Source: CAYVWB01 sp964455395
GTDB taxonomy: Bacteria > Desulfobacterota > Desulfovibrionia > Desulfovibrionales > Desulfovibrionaceae
Length of the DNA stretch: 44,506 nucleotides
NCBI GenBank assembly: GCA_964455395.1
Contig: CAYVWB010000034.1
Span: forward strand, 1-44,506
Reading direction: 5' to 3'
The notes under the pieces are model-generated. The model made no database searches. It was not told the DNA's origin and worked only from the letters and a program-made list of their open reading frames with translations. Below are positions 1 through 7,805 of this stretch, piece by piece (position 1 is the first letter of the stretch; every line of letters starts with the position of its first letter). Both the position numbers and the translations under genes were made by a program.

Positions 1-191
1 ACCACACGCGCGGATTTCTTGTACGGTCGGTTCCAGCTGTTGCCCAGCTCGTGCATGGCGAAGAGGATGCGCCGGTGCACCGGCTTCAGCCCGTCGCGGA
101 CGTCAGGAATCGCTCGACCTATGATGACGGAGAGTGAATATTCAAGATACGACTTGCGTATCTCTTTCTCGATGGAAATGGAATCGCTCAC
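1..191 (-). CDS. gyrA: DNA gyrase subunit A, N-terminal fragment (cut by window edge)
   Basis: DNA gyrase A carries the DNA-breaking and rejoining half of the ATP-driven supercoiling enzyme and works as an A2B2 complex with GyrB. Only the first 63 codons lie in the window. The reading frame contains the conserved GyrA opening (SISIEKEIRKSYLEYSLSV, then RAIPDVRDGLKPVHRRIL, then MHELGN), so the identification is firm although the catalytic tyrosine lies outside. I chose the GTG at 191 because AAAGG sits 7 nt upstream and the conserved block begins immediately after it; the ATG at about 222 is in another frame. It follows gyrB on the same strand after a 121-bp spacer and is probably the last of the dnaA-dnaN-gyrB-gyrA series. 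Confidence 0.95.
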   Translation of the reverse strand, partial: MSDSISIEKEIRKSYLEYSLSVIIGRAIPDVRDGLKPVHRRILFAMHELGNSWNRPYKKSARV

Positions 192-312
192 GGCGTCGCC
201 TTTGGGTTGGTGAAAGTCCTTGCATGCAGGGGCCGGCGGGGTCTTCCTCCGCGCCGTTTCCCCTTGTGTTCAGGATGCGTACCGGGTGCGGATCAGGAGC
301 CGGCGCGAGGCT

Positions 313-2739
313 CTAGATGTCCAGTTCCTCCACGAGGAGGGCGTTGCGTTCGATGAACTCCCGTCGGGGCTCCACTTTGTCGCCCATCAAATCGGAGAAG
401 ATGGCGTCCGCTTCGATGGCGTCGTCCACGGAGACTTTGAGCATCACGCGGTTCTCCGGGTTCATGGTCGTCTCCCAGAGCTGTTCGGGGTTCATCTCGC
501 CGAGACCCTTGTACCGCTGGATGGTGACGCCTCTGCGCGCTTCGTCGAAGAAGGCTTCCAGCAGCGCGAAGGGCTCTTCGAAGGCTTCGAACGTTTCGTC
601 CTTGGCGCGCTTCATGGAAAATGCGAGGCCTCCGCACTTGCGAACGAGCTCCTCCACGGCTTGGTGAGCGCTCTTGAAGAGCCTGGAGTTGAAGAACTCC
701 ACGCCGAGCTGAGCACGGTGGCCTTCGTGGTCCACCACGCGCATGGTCACACGGCGTTCCACGGCGTCATCCTCGTCCTGGTAGACGTCGATGCCGATGT
801 AGTAGCCCTTGGCTTCCAGACGTTGGATGAAGGCGTGGCGCTTCTCGTTGGACTCGTCGGCCAGGTCCTCGGGGGTGAGTCGTTCCGGGTGCTGGATGAA
901 GTCCATGAACGTGGTGCGGGAGACGCCCATGTTCTCGGCTTCCTGCGTCTTGTCCTTGATGAAGGTGAGGGCGCGGACCAGGTCGATGATCTGCGCGCCG
1001 TCGAACGTGACGCCATTGGGGGCTTCGATGACCAGACTCCCGGCGGCGCGCTCCAGCAGGAACTCGCGCAGGGTGGCTTCATCCGGGATGAAGCGCTCCA
1101 TCTTGGAGGAGTGCGCGCGGTAGAGCGGCGGCTGCGCGATGTAGAGGTACCCTTTCTCGATGAGCAGGTAGTACTGGCGGAAGAAGAAGGTCAGCAGCAA
1201 GGTGCGGATATGCGCGCCGTCCACGTCGGCGTCAGTCATGATGACGATCTTGTGATAGCGCAGCTTCTCCAGGTCGAAGTCCTCCTCGCCGATGCCGGCG
1301 CCCATGGCGGTGATGAGCGCTTTGATCTCCTTGTTGGAGAGCATCTTGTCGAAGCGGGTTTTCTCCACGTTGAGGATCTTGCCGCGCAAGGGGAGGATGG
1401 CCTGGATGCGGGGATCGCGGCCTTGCTTGGCGGAGCCGCCCGCCGAGTCGCCCTCGACGATGAAGAGTTCGGAGTCCCCGGGATCCTTGGATTGACAGTC
1501 CGCCAGCTTGCCGGGCAGCGCGTTGTCCGCCAGCGCGCCTTTGCGGCGCACCAGGTCCTTGGCTTTGCGCGCAGCTTCGCGGGCCCGTGCAGCGTCCACG
1601 GCTTTTTCCACGATGAGCTTGGCGTCCTTGGGGTTTTCCTCGAAGAAGATGGAGAGCTTCTCGTAGACCATGCCGGAGACGTAGCCCGCCACCTCGGAGT
1701 TGCCGAGCTTGGTCTTGGTCTGGCCTTCGAACTGGGGCATGGGCACTTTCACGCTGATGACAGCCGTGAGGCCTTCTCGAACGTCGTCGCCGGAGAGGGT
1801 TTCCTTGAGCTTCTTGGGCAGATCCGCTGCTTTGACGTAAGCGTTCAGCGCGCGGGTGAGCGCGGTCTTGAAGCCGGCCAGATGGACGCCGCCTTCCTTG
1901 GTGCGGATGTTGTTGGCGAACGTCAGCACGTTTTCCTTGTAGCTGGCGTTGTACTGCATGCCGAACTCGATGGTGACGTCCTCCACTTGTCCTTCGCCGT
2001 AGATCACGCTGTGCACGCTGGTTTCGCCGCTGTTGAGATCCTTGACGAACTGGAGGATGCCGCCTTCTGCGCGGAAAGCGACTTTCTCGCCGGAGCGTTC
2101 GTCGATGAACTCGATCTCCAGCCCTTTGTTGAGATAAGCAAGTTCCTCGAAGCGCTTTTTCAGGGTCTCGAAGGAGAATTCGCTGGTCTCGAAGATTTCT
2201 TCGTCGGGACGGAAGCGGATGGTGGTGCCGGTGTTGTGCGCGTCGCCCACTGCTTCCAGAGGCGTCACGGGGACGCCGCGTTCGTAGCGCTGGTGGTGTT
2301 TCTTGCCGTCGCGCTTGACCTGGACCTCCAGATATTCCGAGAGAGCGTTGACCACGGAGACGCCCACGCCGTGCAACCCGCCGGAGACCTTGTAGGATTC
2401 GTTGTCGAACTTGCCGCCGGCGTGGAGCACGGTGAGCACCACTTCCACAGCGGGTTTCTTTTCCTTGGGGTGGATGTCCACAGGAATGCCGCGGCCGTCG
2501 TCCGCCACGGTGATGGAGTTGTCCATGTGGAGCTTGATGGTGATCTTGGAGCAATGGCCGGCCATGGCTTCGTCCACGGCGTTGTCCACCACTTCCCACA
2601 CCAGATGGTGCAACCCGCGCACATCCGTGGAGCCGATGTACATGGCGGGCCGCTTCCGCACAGCGGAAAGACCTTCGAGGATGGTGATGGAGCTGGCGTC
2701 GTAGCCAGCTTTGGGCAGGTTGTTGGGTTCGGTGGTCAT
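313..2739 (-). CDS. gyrB: DNA gyrase subunit B
   Basis: ATPase and TOPRIM subunit of gyrase, 808 residues. Visible motifs in order are the GHKL ATPase N-box EVVDNAVDEA (about residues 49-58), DDGRGIP (80-86), GLHGVGVSVVNALS, the TOPRIM metal motifs EGDSAGGSAKQGRD (about 425) and DADVDGAHIRTLLL (about 500), and the C-terminal QRYKGLGEMNPEQLWETT. About 170 residues sit between the TOPRIM core and the QRYKGLGEMN motif, the insertion usual in Gram-negative GyrB, and the length fits the 804-residue E. coli protein. The ATG at 2739 is preferred over one six codons upstream inside dnaN: only one base separates it from the dnaN stop, and GAGG lies about 11 nt upstream within dnaN. That spacing implies translational coupling with dnaN. 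Confidence 0.97.
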   Translation of the reverse strand: MTTEPNNLPKAGYDASSITILEGLSAVRKRPAMYIGSTDVRGLHHLVWEVVDNAVDEAMAGHCSKITIKLHMDNSITVADDGRGIPVDIHPKEKKPAVEVVLTVLHAGGKFDNESYKVSGGLHGVGVSVVNALSEYLEVQVKRDGKKHHQRYERGVPVTPLEAVGDAHNTGTTIRFRPDEEIFETSEFSFETLKKRFEELAYLNKGLEIEFIDERSGEKVAFRAEGGILQFVKDLNSGETSVHSVIYGEGQVEDVTIEFGMQYNASYKENVLTFANNIRTKEGGVHLAGFKTALTRALNAYVKAADLPKKLKETLSGDDVREGLTAVISVKVPMPQFEGQTKTKLGNSEVAGYVSGMVYEKLSIFFEENPKDAKLIVEKAVDAARAREAARKAKDLVRRKGALADNALPGKLADCQSKDPGDSELFIVEGDSAGGSAKQGRDPRIQAILPLRGKILNVEKTRFDKMLSNKEIKALITAMGAGIGEEDFDLEKLRYHKIVIMTDADVDGAHIRTLLLTFFFRQYYLLIEKGYLYIAQPPLYRAHSSKMERFIPDEATLREFLLERAAGSLVIEAPNGVTFDGAQIIDLVRALTFIKDKTQEAENMGVSRTTFMDFIQHPERLTPEDLADESNEKRHAFIQRLEAKGYYIGIDVYQDEDDAVERRVTMRVVDHEGHRAQLGVEFFNSRLFKSAHQAVEELVRKCGGLAFSMKRAKDETFEAFEEPFALLEAFFDEARRGVTIQRYKGLGEMNPEQLWETTMNPENRVMLKVSVDDAIEADAIFSDLMGDKVEPRREFIERNALLVEELDI

Positions 2740-2740
2740 G

Positions 2741-3913
2741 CTAGAGGTCTTCCTCACTGTAGTACGTCTCTTCGACGATCTTCATGGGCATGATGATGGT
2801 GAGGTAATCCGGGTCCTCATCGCCTTGCACGCCGCAGGGTCCCTCCGAGTTGGTGAGGGTGAACGTCACGTTCTTGGAGGCGAAGTGGCCCAGCATTTCG
2901 ATGAGGTTCCGGGTGGGGAAAGCGATCCGCGGCAAGTCCCCTGCGATGTCGGCGTCCAGGGTTTCCTTGGCGGAGCCCACTTCCTGACCCTGGGTGCTCA
3001 GCACCACCTGATCGGTCTGGGTCAAGTCGAAGTAGGTGCAGCGGTTCTGCTCCGTGTTGAAGATCATGAGCCGCTCCAGGGCGTCCATGAGGGTCTCTCG
3101 GTCCACGCGCAAGGTGGAGTTGGCGGGCTCGTTCAGCTTGCTGATGAAGTTCCGGTAATCCGGATACTGGTAGTAGGACAAGGGCAAGCTGAAGGTTTCC
3201 CGGCCGTCTCCGCTGCGGAAGAAGAGCCGCTTGTCCGACAGCGCCAGCTCGATGGCGTCCGTGGAGAGCCACTTCTTCAGCTCGGTGATGTATTTCTTGG
3301 AGATGAGCACGCCTTCGTCCGGGATGAGACCCACCAGATCCGCGTTGACGAAGGAGACCATGGCGAATTGATGGCCGTTCAGGCCGCAGGCTTCCAGGCG
3401 TTCGGGCGGCTCCGCCTGGTCCGGGCTCTGGCGCAGGCTCATGCAGGCGATGGCTTCCATGGTGTCTTCATCGGAGATGCAGTAAGCCACGCGGTCCAGC
3501 ATTTCCTCCAGGAAGTCGCCCGACCAGGTCACGGTCTCCACGTCCGGGAAAGCCGTGAGGTTCTGGAACCACGTGACGTCGTTGGTGGGCAGGCGGTACG
3601 TGCGCTTGTTCTGTTCGATGACCAGGGAGCCGCCTTCGGCGGCGAGCTTGAGCGTTATCTCCCCGCGCGGGAGCTTCTTCACCAGATCGAAGAAGGAGCG
3701 GCCCTGCACGCCAGCAAGGCCGTCCTCCACGATCTCCGCCTGGTACGACCCGGAGAACTCCAGGTTGGAGTCCGTGGACATGAGCGCGAGCTGCCCGTTC
3801 TCCGCCTTGATCCAGATGGTGCGCAAGTAGGCTGCGCCGGTCTTGGCCGGGATGATGTTGGCGGACTTCTGCAGGCCCTCGATGATGTCCTCTTTGAAGA
3901 CTTTAACTTGCAT
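2741..3913 (-). CDS. dnaN: DNA polymerase III sliding clamp (beta subunit)
   Basis: Ring-shaped processivity clamp that tethers DNA polymerase III and repair factors to DNA. The protein is 390 residues, somewhat longer than the roughly 366 of E. coli. It starts MQVKVFKEDIIEGLQKSANI, contains LRTIWIKAENGQLALMSTD and RSFFDLVKKLP typical of the first clamp domain, and ends with YLTIIMPMKI, equivalent to the C-terminal cleft sequence (YVVMPMRL in E. coli), followed by a short acidic tail. The start is well supported by AAGGAGA seven bases upstream of the ATG. It is transcribed in the same direction as dnaA, from which it is separated by a 193-bp spacer rich in repeats, and is followed after one base by gyrB. 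Confidence 0.97.
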   Translation of the reverse strand: MQVKVFKEDIIEGLQKSANIIPAKTGAAYLRTIWIKAENGQLALMSTDSNLEFSGSYQAEIVEDGLAGVQGRSFFDLVKKLPRGEITLKLAAEGGSLVIEQNKRTYRLPTNDVTWFQNLTAFPDVETVTWSGDFLEEMLDRVAYCISDEDTMEAIACMSLRQSPDQAEPPERLEACGLNGHQFAMVSFVNADLVGLIPDEGVLISKKYITELKKWLSTDAIELALSDKRLFFRSGDGRETFSLPLSYYQYPDYRNFISKLNEPANSTLRVDRETLMDALERLMIFNTEQNRCTYFDLTQTDQVVLSTQGQEVGSAKETLDADIAGDLPRIAFPTRNLIEMLGHFASKNVTFTLTNSEGPCGVQGDEDPDYLTIIMPMKIVEETYYSEEDL

Positions 3914-3950
3914 ACAATCTCCTTGTCGTATTCGTAGGCCCTGAAGCTTG

Positions 3951-3959
3951 TGTGCGTAA
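3951..3959 (-). promoter_or_regulatory. DnaA-box-like 9-mer (left)
   Basis: TTACGCACA read on the minus strand, one mismatch from the TTWTNCACA consensus. With one extra base (TTACGCACAC) it is an exact inverted match to the site at 4034-4043. It lies just downstream of a TATACA -10-like hexamer of dnaN, a position suited to autoregulation. Confidence 0.4.
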
Positions 3960-3970
3960 TCTGTATAAAA

Positions 3971-3993
3971 AATTGAAATGATTCATTTTAATT
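3971..3993. repeat. AT-rich imperfect palindrome
   Basis: An AATT...GAAATGA / TTCATTTTAATT inverted repeat of 23 bp with one mismatched arm position. It is almost pure A/T between the two DnaA-box-like sites, so it could be the unwinding element of an origin or an operator. No regulator can be assigned. Confidence 0.4.
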
Positions 3994-4033
3994 AGGAACA
4001 TCCCTGTCGCTTTCCGTGTTCCAAACCGTCGGG

Positions 4034-4042
4034 TTACGCACA
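4034..4042 (+). promoter_or_regulatory. DnaA-box-like 9-mer (right)
   Basis: TTACGCACA on the plus strand, the inverted partner of the site at 3951-3959, 74 bp away across the AT-rich palindrome. Confidence 0.4.
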
Positions 4043-4079
4043 CGGCTAGCTGGCGTCGTTCATAACCCGGCTGCTGGCG

Positions 4080-4108
4080 ACCGGTTGGCGACCGGTTATC
4101 TACCGGTT
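4080..4108. repeat. Three ACCGGTT repeats phased at 11 bp
   Basis: ACCGGTT occurs at 4080-4086, 4091-4097 and 4102-4108, each start exactly 11 bp after the previous one. The first two copies share the longer unit GCGACCGGTT. The core ACCGGT is itself palindromic. The last copy overlaps the dnaA stop codon. Helically phased repeats of this kind suggest cooperative protein binding on one DNA face. Confidence 0.6.
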
Positions 4109-5393
4109 ACGAACATCGTTTCTTCAACAGCGCGACCACTTGTCGCAGCTCGCTGTCCGTTTCGATTCTTTTGTGAATCTTCTTCACGGCGTACATGGCC
4201 GTGGAGTGGTCCTTGCCGCCGAAAAGACGACCCAACGCCGGGTAGGAAGCGCCCAAGAGCTCCCGACACAGATACATGGCCACCTGCCGCGCGAACACTA
4301 TGGCTTGGCTGCGCTTGTGTCCAGTAAGCTCCGCACTGGGGAGGTTGAAGTACTCCGCCACCGCGTCGATGATCTGTTTGGGATCGTAGCGACCCGCAGC
4401 GGATTCGTGTTGTGCGTGACGCACGATGCTCTGGAAATCCGAGTCCTGCAGGTCCTTGCGCACCAGCTCCTTGTACGCGAAGAGCTTCAGCAGCACCCCT
4501 TGCAGCTGGCGCATGTCCTCGAAGTGCTGCGCCAAGTGGAGCATCTGGTCCTTGTTCAGCTTGAGACGCTTGGCCTGACAGACGCGCTTCACCAACTTCA
4601 CCCGCACTTCCAGCTCGTTGGGCTGCATGGTGACCACAAGGCCGCTCTCCAGACGGGACTTCAACCCCGGCGAGAACAGCTCCAACGCAGCCGGATGCAC
4701 GGCGCACGCGAAGACCATCTGCGCAGCAGCGTCATGAAAGGCGTCGAACACCGCAAGCAGCGCGTGCTGGAGCGCTTCCTGCTCGCGGATGCGCTGCAAT
4801 TCGTCCATGATGAGGTAACGGCTGGCGCCGAGACCCCGCTGCGCGAGGCTTTCCGCCAAGGCGGGGAGCTCCTCGGGCGCGGTGTAACGCACCAGCTCGG
4901 GGCCGTTGGTGCGGCTCACTTCGTTGGCGATGGCTTTCAGCAGATGCGTCTTGCCGGAGCTGGGCGGTCCCACGAAGACCACGGGATTGTAGGCGCTTTC
5001 CTGTTCCGTATGTGCGCGCGCCACCTCCCTCGCCGTGGCCAGGGGGAAGTAGTTTTGGGTGTTGACGATGAAGCTGTCCAGGGTGAAGGCGTGGCCGTGC
5101 GGGAAGTCCGTGCGGGTGGCGCCCAGTTCCCTGTCCGTGACGCCCGGGCCTCCCCCGTTGGCCCCTTGTGTTTTATAGGCGAGGGTGTAGCCGGGCCCCA
5201 GAAAGTGCGACAGCTGCTGTTCGAAGCGGTCCCGCACGGTGGCGGTGAACCAGTCTCCGAAGAAGCGGTGGGGAAAGACGATGGTGACGGTCTGGTCGTC
5301 CTCGTCCGCGTCGATGCGCAACGGATCGAACCAGCGTGCGAGTTCTTCGTTCGAACACGTCTTTCTGAGGTGGTTGCGTAGGCTTGTCTTCAA
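4107..5393 (-). CDS. dnaA: Chromosomal replication initiator DnaA (divergent form)
   Basis: AAA+ initiator that melts the origin and loads helicase; 428 residues. Domain I is recognisable (LRKTCSNEELARWFDPL then VFPHRFFGDWF). The AAA+ core has a P-loop GPPSSGKTHLLKAIANE (about 141-157), a Walker B LIMDELQ (where most DnaA have DDIQ), a box VII segment around SRLESGL, and sensor II in DMRQLQGVLLKL. Domain IV carries the DnaA signature GGKDHSTAMYAVKKI near the C-terminus (canonical GGRDHTTV). The only start compatible with the upstream in-frame stop is TTG at 5393, and no strong Shine-Dalgarno is visible, which would keep expression low. Position next to dnaN and the intact domain I and IV make this DnaA itself rather than a Hda-like paralogue. 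Confidence 0.9.
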   Translation of the reverse strand: MKTSLRNHLRKTCSNEELARWFDPLRIDADEDDQTVTIVFPHRFFGDWFTATVRDRFEQQLSHFLGPGYTLAYKTQGANGGGPGVTDRELGATRTDFPHGHAFTLDSFIVNTQNYFPLATAREVARAHTEQESAYNPVVFVGPPSSGKTHLLKAIANEVSRTNGPELVRYTAPEELPALAESLAQRGLGASRYLIMDELQRIREQEALQHALLAVFDAFHDAAAQMVFACAVHPAALELFSPGLKSRLESGLVVTMQPNELEVRVKLVKRVCQAKRLKLNKDQMLHLAQHFEDMRQLQGVLLKLFAYKELVRKDLQDSDFQSIVRHAQHESAAGRYDPKQIIDAVAEYFNLPSAELTGHKRSQAIVFARQVAMYLCRELLGASYPALGRLFGGKDHSTAMYAVKKIHKRIETDSELRQVVALLKKRCS

Positions 5394-5869
5394 AGCGGGT
5401 CAACATCGCCCCGGCCGTGTGGAGCCGGGGGCAGGCTGCGCGTGGCGCAGCGGATGAACAGAGTGTGATTCCAGAGGGCCTTTGCGCAGCGGTCGGGTGC
5501 GACGCGCAGACCGCCCCCGGGTTTCGGGGAGCCTCTTACGATGCAGCTTCGAAAAAGCGCGAGGGGGCTCGCGCGGAGATGCTCGGCGCTGGCGCGGCGC
5601 AGGAAGCGGTTGCGCACTGTGGGATGGTCAACACGCCAGTCCGGTCGTGCTCGACCCCGCTGCCGGAAAAGCCCTTGCGCCAAGTCGGAACCCTCTATCA
5701 GATTTCCGCGCGCAATTCAAAGCCATTCTTCGTGAGGGATGCGCAGCCTCGCCTTTTATGAAATCAACTATTTCAATATGTTAATGGAATATTCACCAAA
5801 GGGTGCGGCCCGGTTGCAAGCAGGAATCCGCTTGGGCGCATGATGGCTGTTGCAAGGCGCGGCGTGGTC
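5394..5869. other. 476-bp non-coding region upstream of dnaA
   Basis: No convincing gene on either strand; the short frames here have no ribosome-binding site or family motif. The 5740-5792 part is AT-rich and probably holds promoter elements for dnaA, which reads leftwards; one weak pair on the minus strand is TTGAAT with TAGAGG 17 bp on. No good match to a TTATCCACA box was found, so it is the weaker of the two origin candidates. Confidence 0.4.
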
Positions 5870-6676
5870 TCATCGGGTCAGGGTGAAGGAAGGGAACCGG
5901 CTGCGGCGTCGGCTTTGGGGGTGGTCTGTCGTATCGTGGTCCGTGTCGGAGGCGCCGCAGTCGACCCCCGCCGCTTCGGAGAGCGCGGCGGCGCCGTGCA
6001 CGCGGCCCGCGGCGATGTCCTGTTTCATCACATGGAGAAAACTCGTGGTGATGACCATGAGGCGCGCTTCCACCCGCGACAGCTTGCCGATGAGGAAGTT
6101 GTACGCCACGGACGCGGGGATGGCCACCAGCAACCCCGCGATGGTGGTGGCCAAGGCCTCCGAGAGGCCCGCGCCCACCACCAGAATGCTGGCTTGTTGC
6201 ATATCCGCAAACCCTTGAAACGAATGGAATATGCCCCATACCGTGCCGAACAGGCCCATGAGTGGCGCTGCGTTGGCGCAGAGCGCGAGAAAACTGAGGG
6301 ACTTGCCCAGCTCGCCCACCAGCGCGTCGGTTTCGGTGCGCATGGAGAAGCGGACGTTTTCCAGCAGGATACGCGCCTTCTCGCCGGGGGTTGCATCCAC
6401 TTGCTCCAGCTGTTTGTATTCCACCAGACCTTCGCGCACCACCTTGTAGGAGGGGGATTCCATATCGCCGGAGAGGCTCGGCAGCGCTTCGGCCAGGGTC
6501 CGGGCTTGCCGGAAGGCCGCGATGTCCCGTTCCACCATGCGTTGCGCGCGGAAGTACTGGATGCTCTTGGCAAAGATGACGGCCCATCCAGTTGCGGACA
6601 TCACCGCGAGGATGCAATAGAGCGCTTGGATGATGAGACTGGAGTTCCGAAAAATGGCGATGACGTCGATCTGCAT
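5870..6676 (-). CDS. MotA/TolQ/ExbB-type proton channel protein, orphan
   Basis: Inner-membrane proton-channel subunit of the TolQ/ExbB family, 268 residues. An N-terminal membrane helix (about 13-35) is followed by a cytoplasmic stretch with EKARILLENVRFSMRTETDAL. The family's hallmark helix pair follows: CANAAPLMGLFGTVWGIFHSF (about 133-153, split here as CANAAPLMGLFG and TVWGIFHSF) and AGLSEALATTIAGLLVAIP with the TM2/TM3 threonines and prolines. The last 45 residues are a polar Ser/Asp/Arg tail that the family lacks. TolQ or ExbB normally works with TolR or ExbD and an energy-transducing TonB/TolA; none is encoded beside it here. It lies on the minus strand upstream of dnaA after a 476-bp gap. 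TolQ rather than ExbB is a guess; the family call is secure. Confidence 0.85.
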   Translation of the reverse strand: MQIDVIAIFRNSSLIIQALYCILAVMSATGWAVIFAKSIQYFRAQRMVERDIAAFRQARTLAEALPSLSGDMESPSYKVVREGLVEYKQLEQVDATPGEKARILLENVRFSMRTETDALVGELGKSLSFLALCANAAPLMGLFGTVWGIFHSFQGFADMQQASILVVGAGLSEALATTIAGLLVAIPASVAYNFLIGKLSRVEARLMVITTSFLHVMKQDIAAGRVHGAAALSEAAGVDCGASDTDHDTTDHPQSRRRSRFPSFTLTR

Positions 6677-6743
6677 GACGGTATTGTACGAGCGCGCCGC
6701 GTCGGGTCAATGAAAATTCGCGCAACCCCTTGCGAGGTCTCCC

Positions 6744-7181
6744 ATGAATTCCTTGTGGCTGCTGGCCTTGGCGGCTGGCATGTGCATTCCCGTCCAGGCC
6801 GGGCTGAACGCGCAGCTGGGCGCGAAGTTGGGTTCTTCCCAGGCGGCGGCGTTCGTCTCCTTCGTGGTGGGTTCGTCTTGTCTGGCGGCGTATCTGGCGA
6901 TGGTGGGGATCTCGCTCCCGTTGAGTCGCGCGTGGGCGAACACGCCGGCGTATGTGTGGCTGGGCGGGGTGTTGGGGGCGTTCTTCGTCAGCAGCACCAT
7001 TTTCCTGGCGCCTCGGCTCGGCGCGCTCACCATGCTTGGGCTGGTCATCCTGGGGCAGATGGTCGTCTCCATTGCGGTGGATCACTACGGGCTGCTGGGC
7101 TACCCCGTGCGGGAAGCCAGTCCAGCGCGCATGCTGGGCGTGGTGTTGCTGGTGGCGGGGGTGGTGCTCACCCACCGCTGA
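6744..7181 (+). CDS. YdcZ-type DMT family transporter (half-size, four-to-five TM)
   Basis: Small integral membrane protein of 145 residues resembling the YdcZ/DUF606 branch of the drug/metabolite transporter superfamily. Characteristic features are the opening ALAAGMCIPVQAGLNAQLG, then SSQAAAFVSFVVGS, the mid-protein YVWLGGVLGAFFVSSTIFL and the final RMLGVVLLVAGVVLTHR. Hydrophobicity suggests five helices. Proteins of this size are one DMT repeat and are thought to function as homo- or heterodimers; the substrate is unknown. GAGGT lies eight bases upstream of the ATG. It diverges from the TolQ-like gene (67-bp gap) and converges on the small gene at 7216. Confidence 0.8.
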   Translation: MNSLWLLALAAGMCIPVQAGLNAQLGAKLGSSQAAAFVSFVVGSSCLAAYLAMVGISLPLSRAWANTPAYVWLGGVLGAFFVSSTIFLAPRLGALTMLGLVILGQMVVSIAVDHYGLLGYPVREASPARMLGVVLLVAGVVLTHR

Positions 7182-7215
7182 GCCGAGCGCGGCGTGGCCG
7201 GCGCGCTGCTCCGGC

Positions 7216-7506
7216 TCATTCGATGAAATGCAACTCCAGCGGGAAGCCCATGGCTTGGGCGATGGGCGACGCCGCTGCTTCCAGCTGATCCCGGTAGACG
7301 TTGCCGATGGCCGAAGAGTGGATGTCGATGGGCAGACGCAGGACGGTTTCCTGCGGGGCGTCCAGATCGCGACGCAATTCCACTTCACCGACGCTCATGA
7401 GCGGATCGGACTCCACCACGGCAGTCAGTTGGCGACTCAGCTCGGCGAGTTCCTCCGGCGAGACGGCGGCGGCGATGCGGACATCCAGCATGACGGCGTG
7501 ACCCAT
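7216..7506 (-). CDS. Small protein of unknown function
   Basis: 96-residue soluble protein without signal peptide or membrane segment. I do not recognise the family. The sequence has a plausible alpha-beta character: a strand-like MLDVRIAAAV, a helix SPEELAELSRQLTAVVES, a charged strand EVELRRDL and RLPIDIHSSAIG, then a helix and a final strand LELHFIE. AGGAG with a 7-nt spacer precedes the ATG at 7506, and codon use matches the neighbours, so it is likely a real gene. It converges on the YdcZ-like gene with 34 bp between their stops. Confidence 0.65.
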   Translation of the reverse strand: MGHAVMLDVRIAAAVSPEELAELSRQLTAVVESDPLMSVGEVELRRDLDAPQETVLRLPIDIHSSAIGNVYRDQLEAAASPIAQAMGFPLELHFIE

Positions 7507-7805
7507 GACGCGCTCCTGTCGTTGGAAGGTGGCGCGCCCCTCTTCACCGCGTCACCGCAAGATGTTCCGGCTAAGCCCTTGCGAGACGATCGGGGGCGCA
7601 GGGGGAGGGACGCTCGCATTCACACTGCATGGGTTGCGCACGGGGCGGCGCTGTGAGGTCTCGATGACCAGAGGCGCTTGCAGAGCATACGCCGTCGTTT
7701 TTCGGCGCTGATATCAACGCCGGGGGCGTGGTCAGCACCCCCACGGAACCGCCCCGATGCGGTCTGGGTATGGCCATGCGCTGCAAGGCAGATGTCCCTG
7801 CCTCG
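7507..7805. other. 299-bp intergenic region, nothing recognised
   Basis: Sits between the start of the 96-residue gene and the end of the rubredoxin gene, both on the minus strand. A GGGGG...CCCCC pairing around 7725-7745 could form a weak hairpin but has no T-run. No RNA gene, repeat or coding frame is supportable. Confidence 0.4.

Larger units (their letters stand above)
3914..4106. other. dnaN-dnaA spacer: candidate replication origin / DnaA regulatory region
   Basis: This spacer is the only AT-rich stretch in a very GC-rich neighbourhood. It holds a TATACA-like -10 element on the minus strand (3962-3967), an imperfect AT palindrome at 3971-3993, and two copies of TTACGCACA in opposite orientation (3951-3959 minus, 4034-4042 plus). 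That 9-mer differs by one base from the DnaA-box consensus TTWTNCACA. Towards dnaA lie three ACCGGTT repeats at exact 11-bp spacing. Directly flanking dnaA and dnaN, this is a common place for oriC. The layout is seen in the sequence; the origin role is inference. The alternative is a DnaA-regulated dnaN promoter without origin activity. Confidence 0.5.

Noticed and set aside
220..2793. An 857-codon open frame on the plus strand opposite gyrB.
   Set aside because: It is the antisense shadow of gyrB caused by high GC and third-position bias; it has no ribosome-binding site and no recognisable family.
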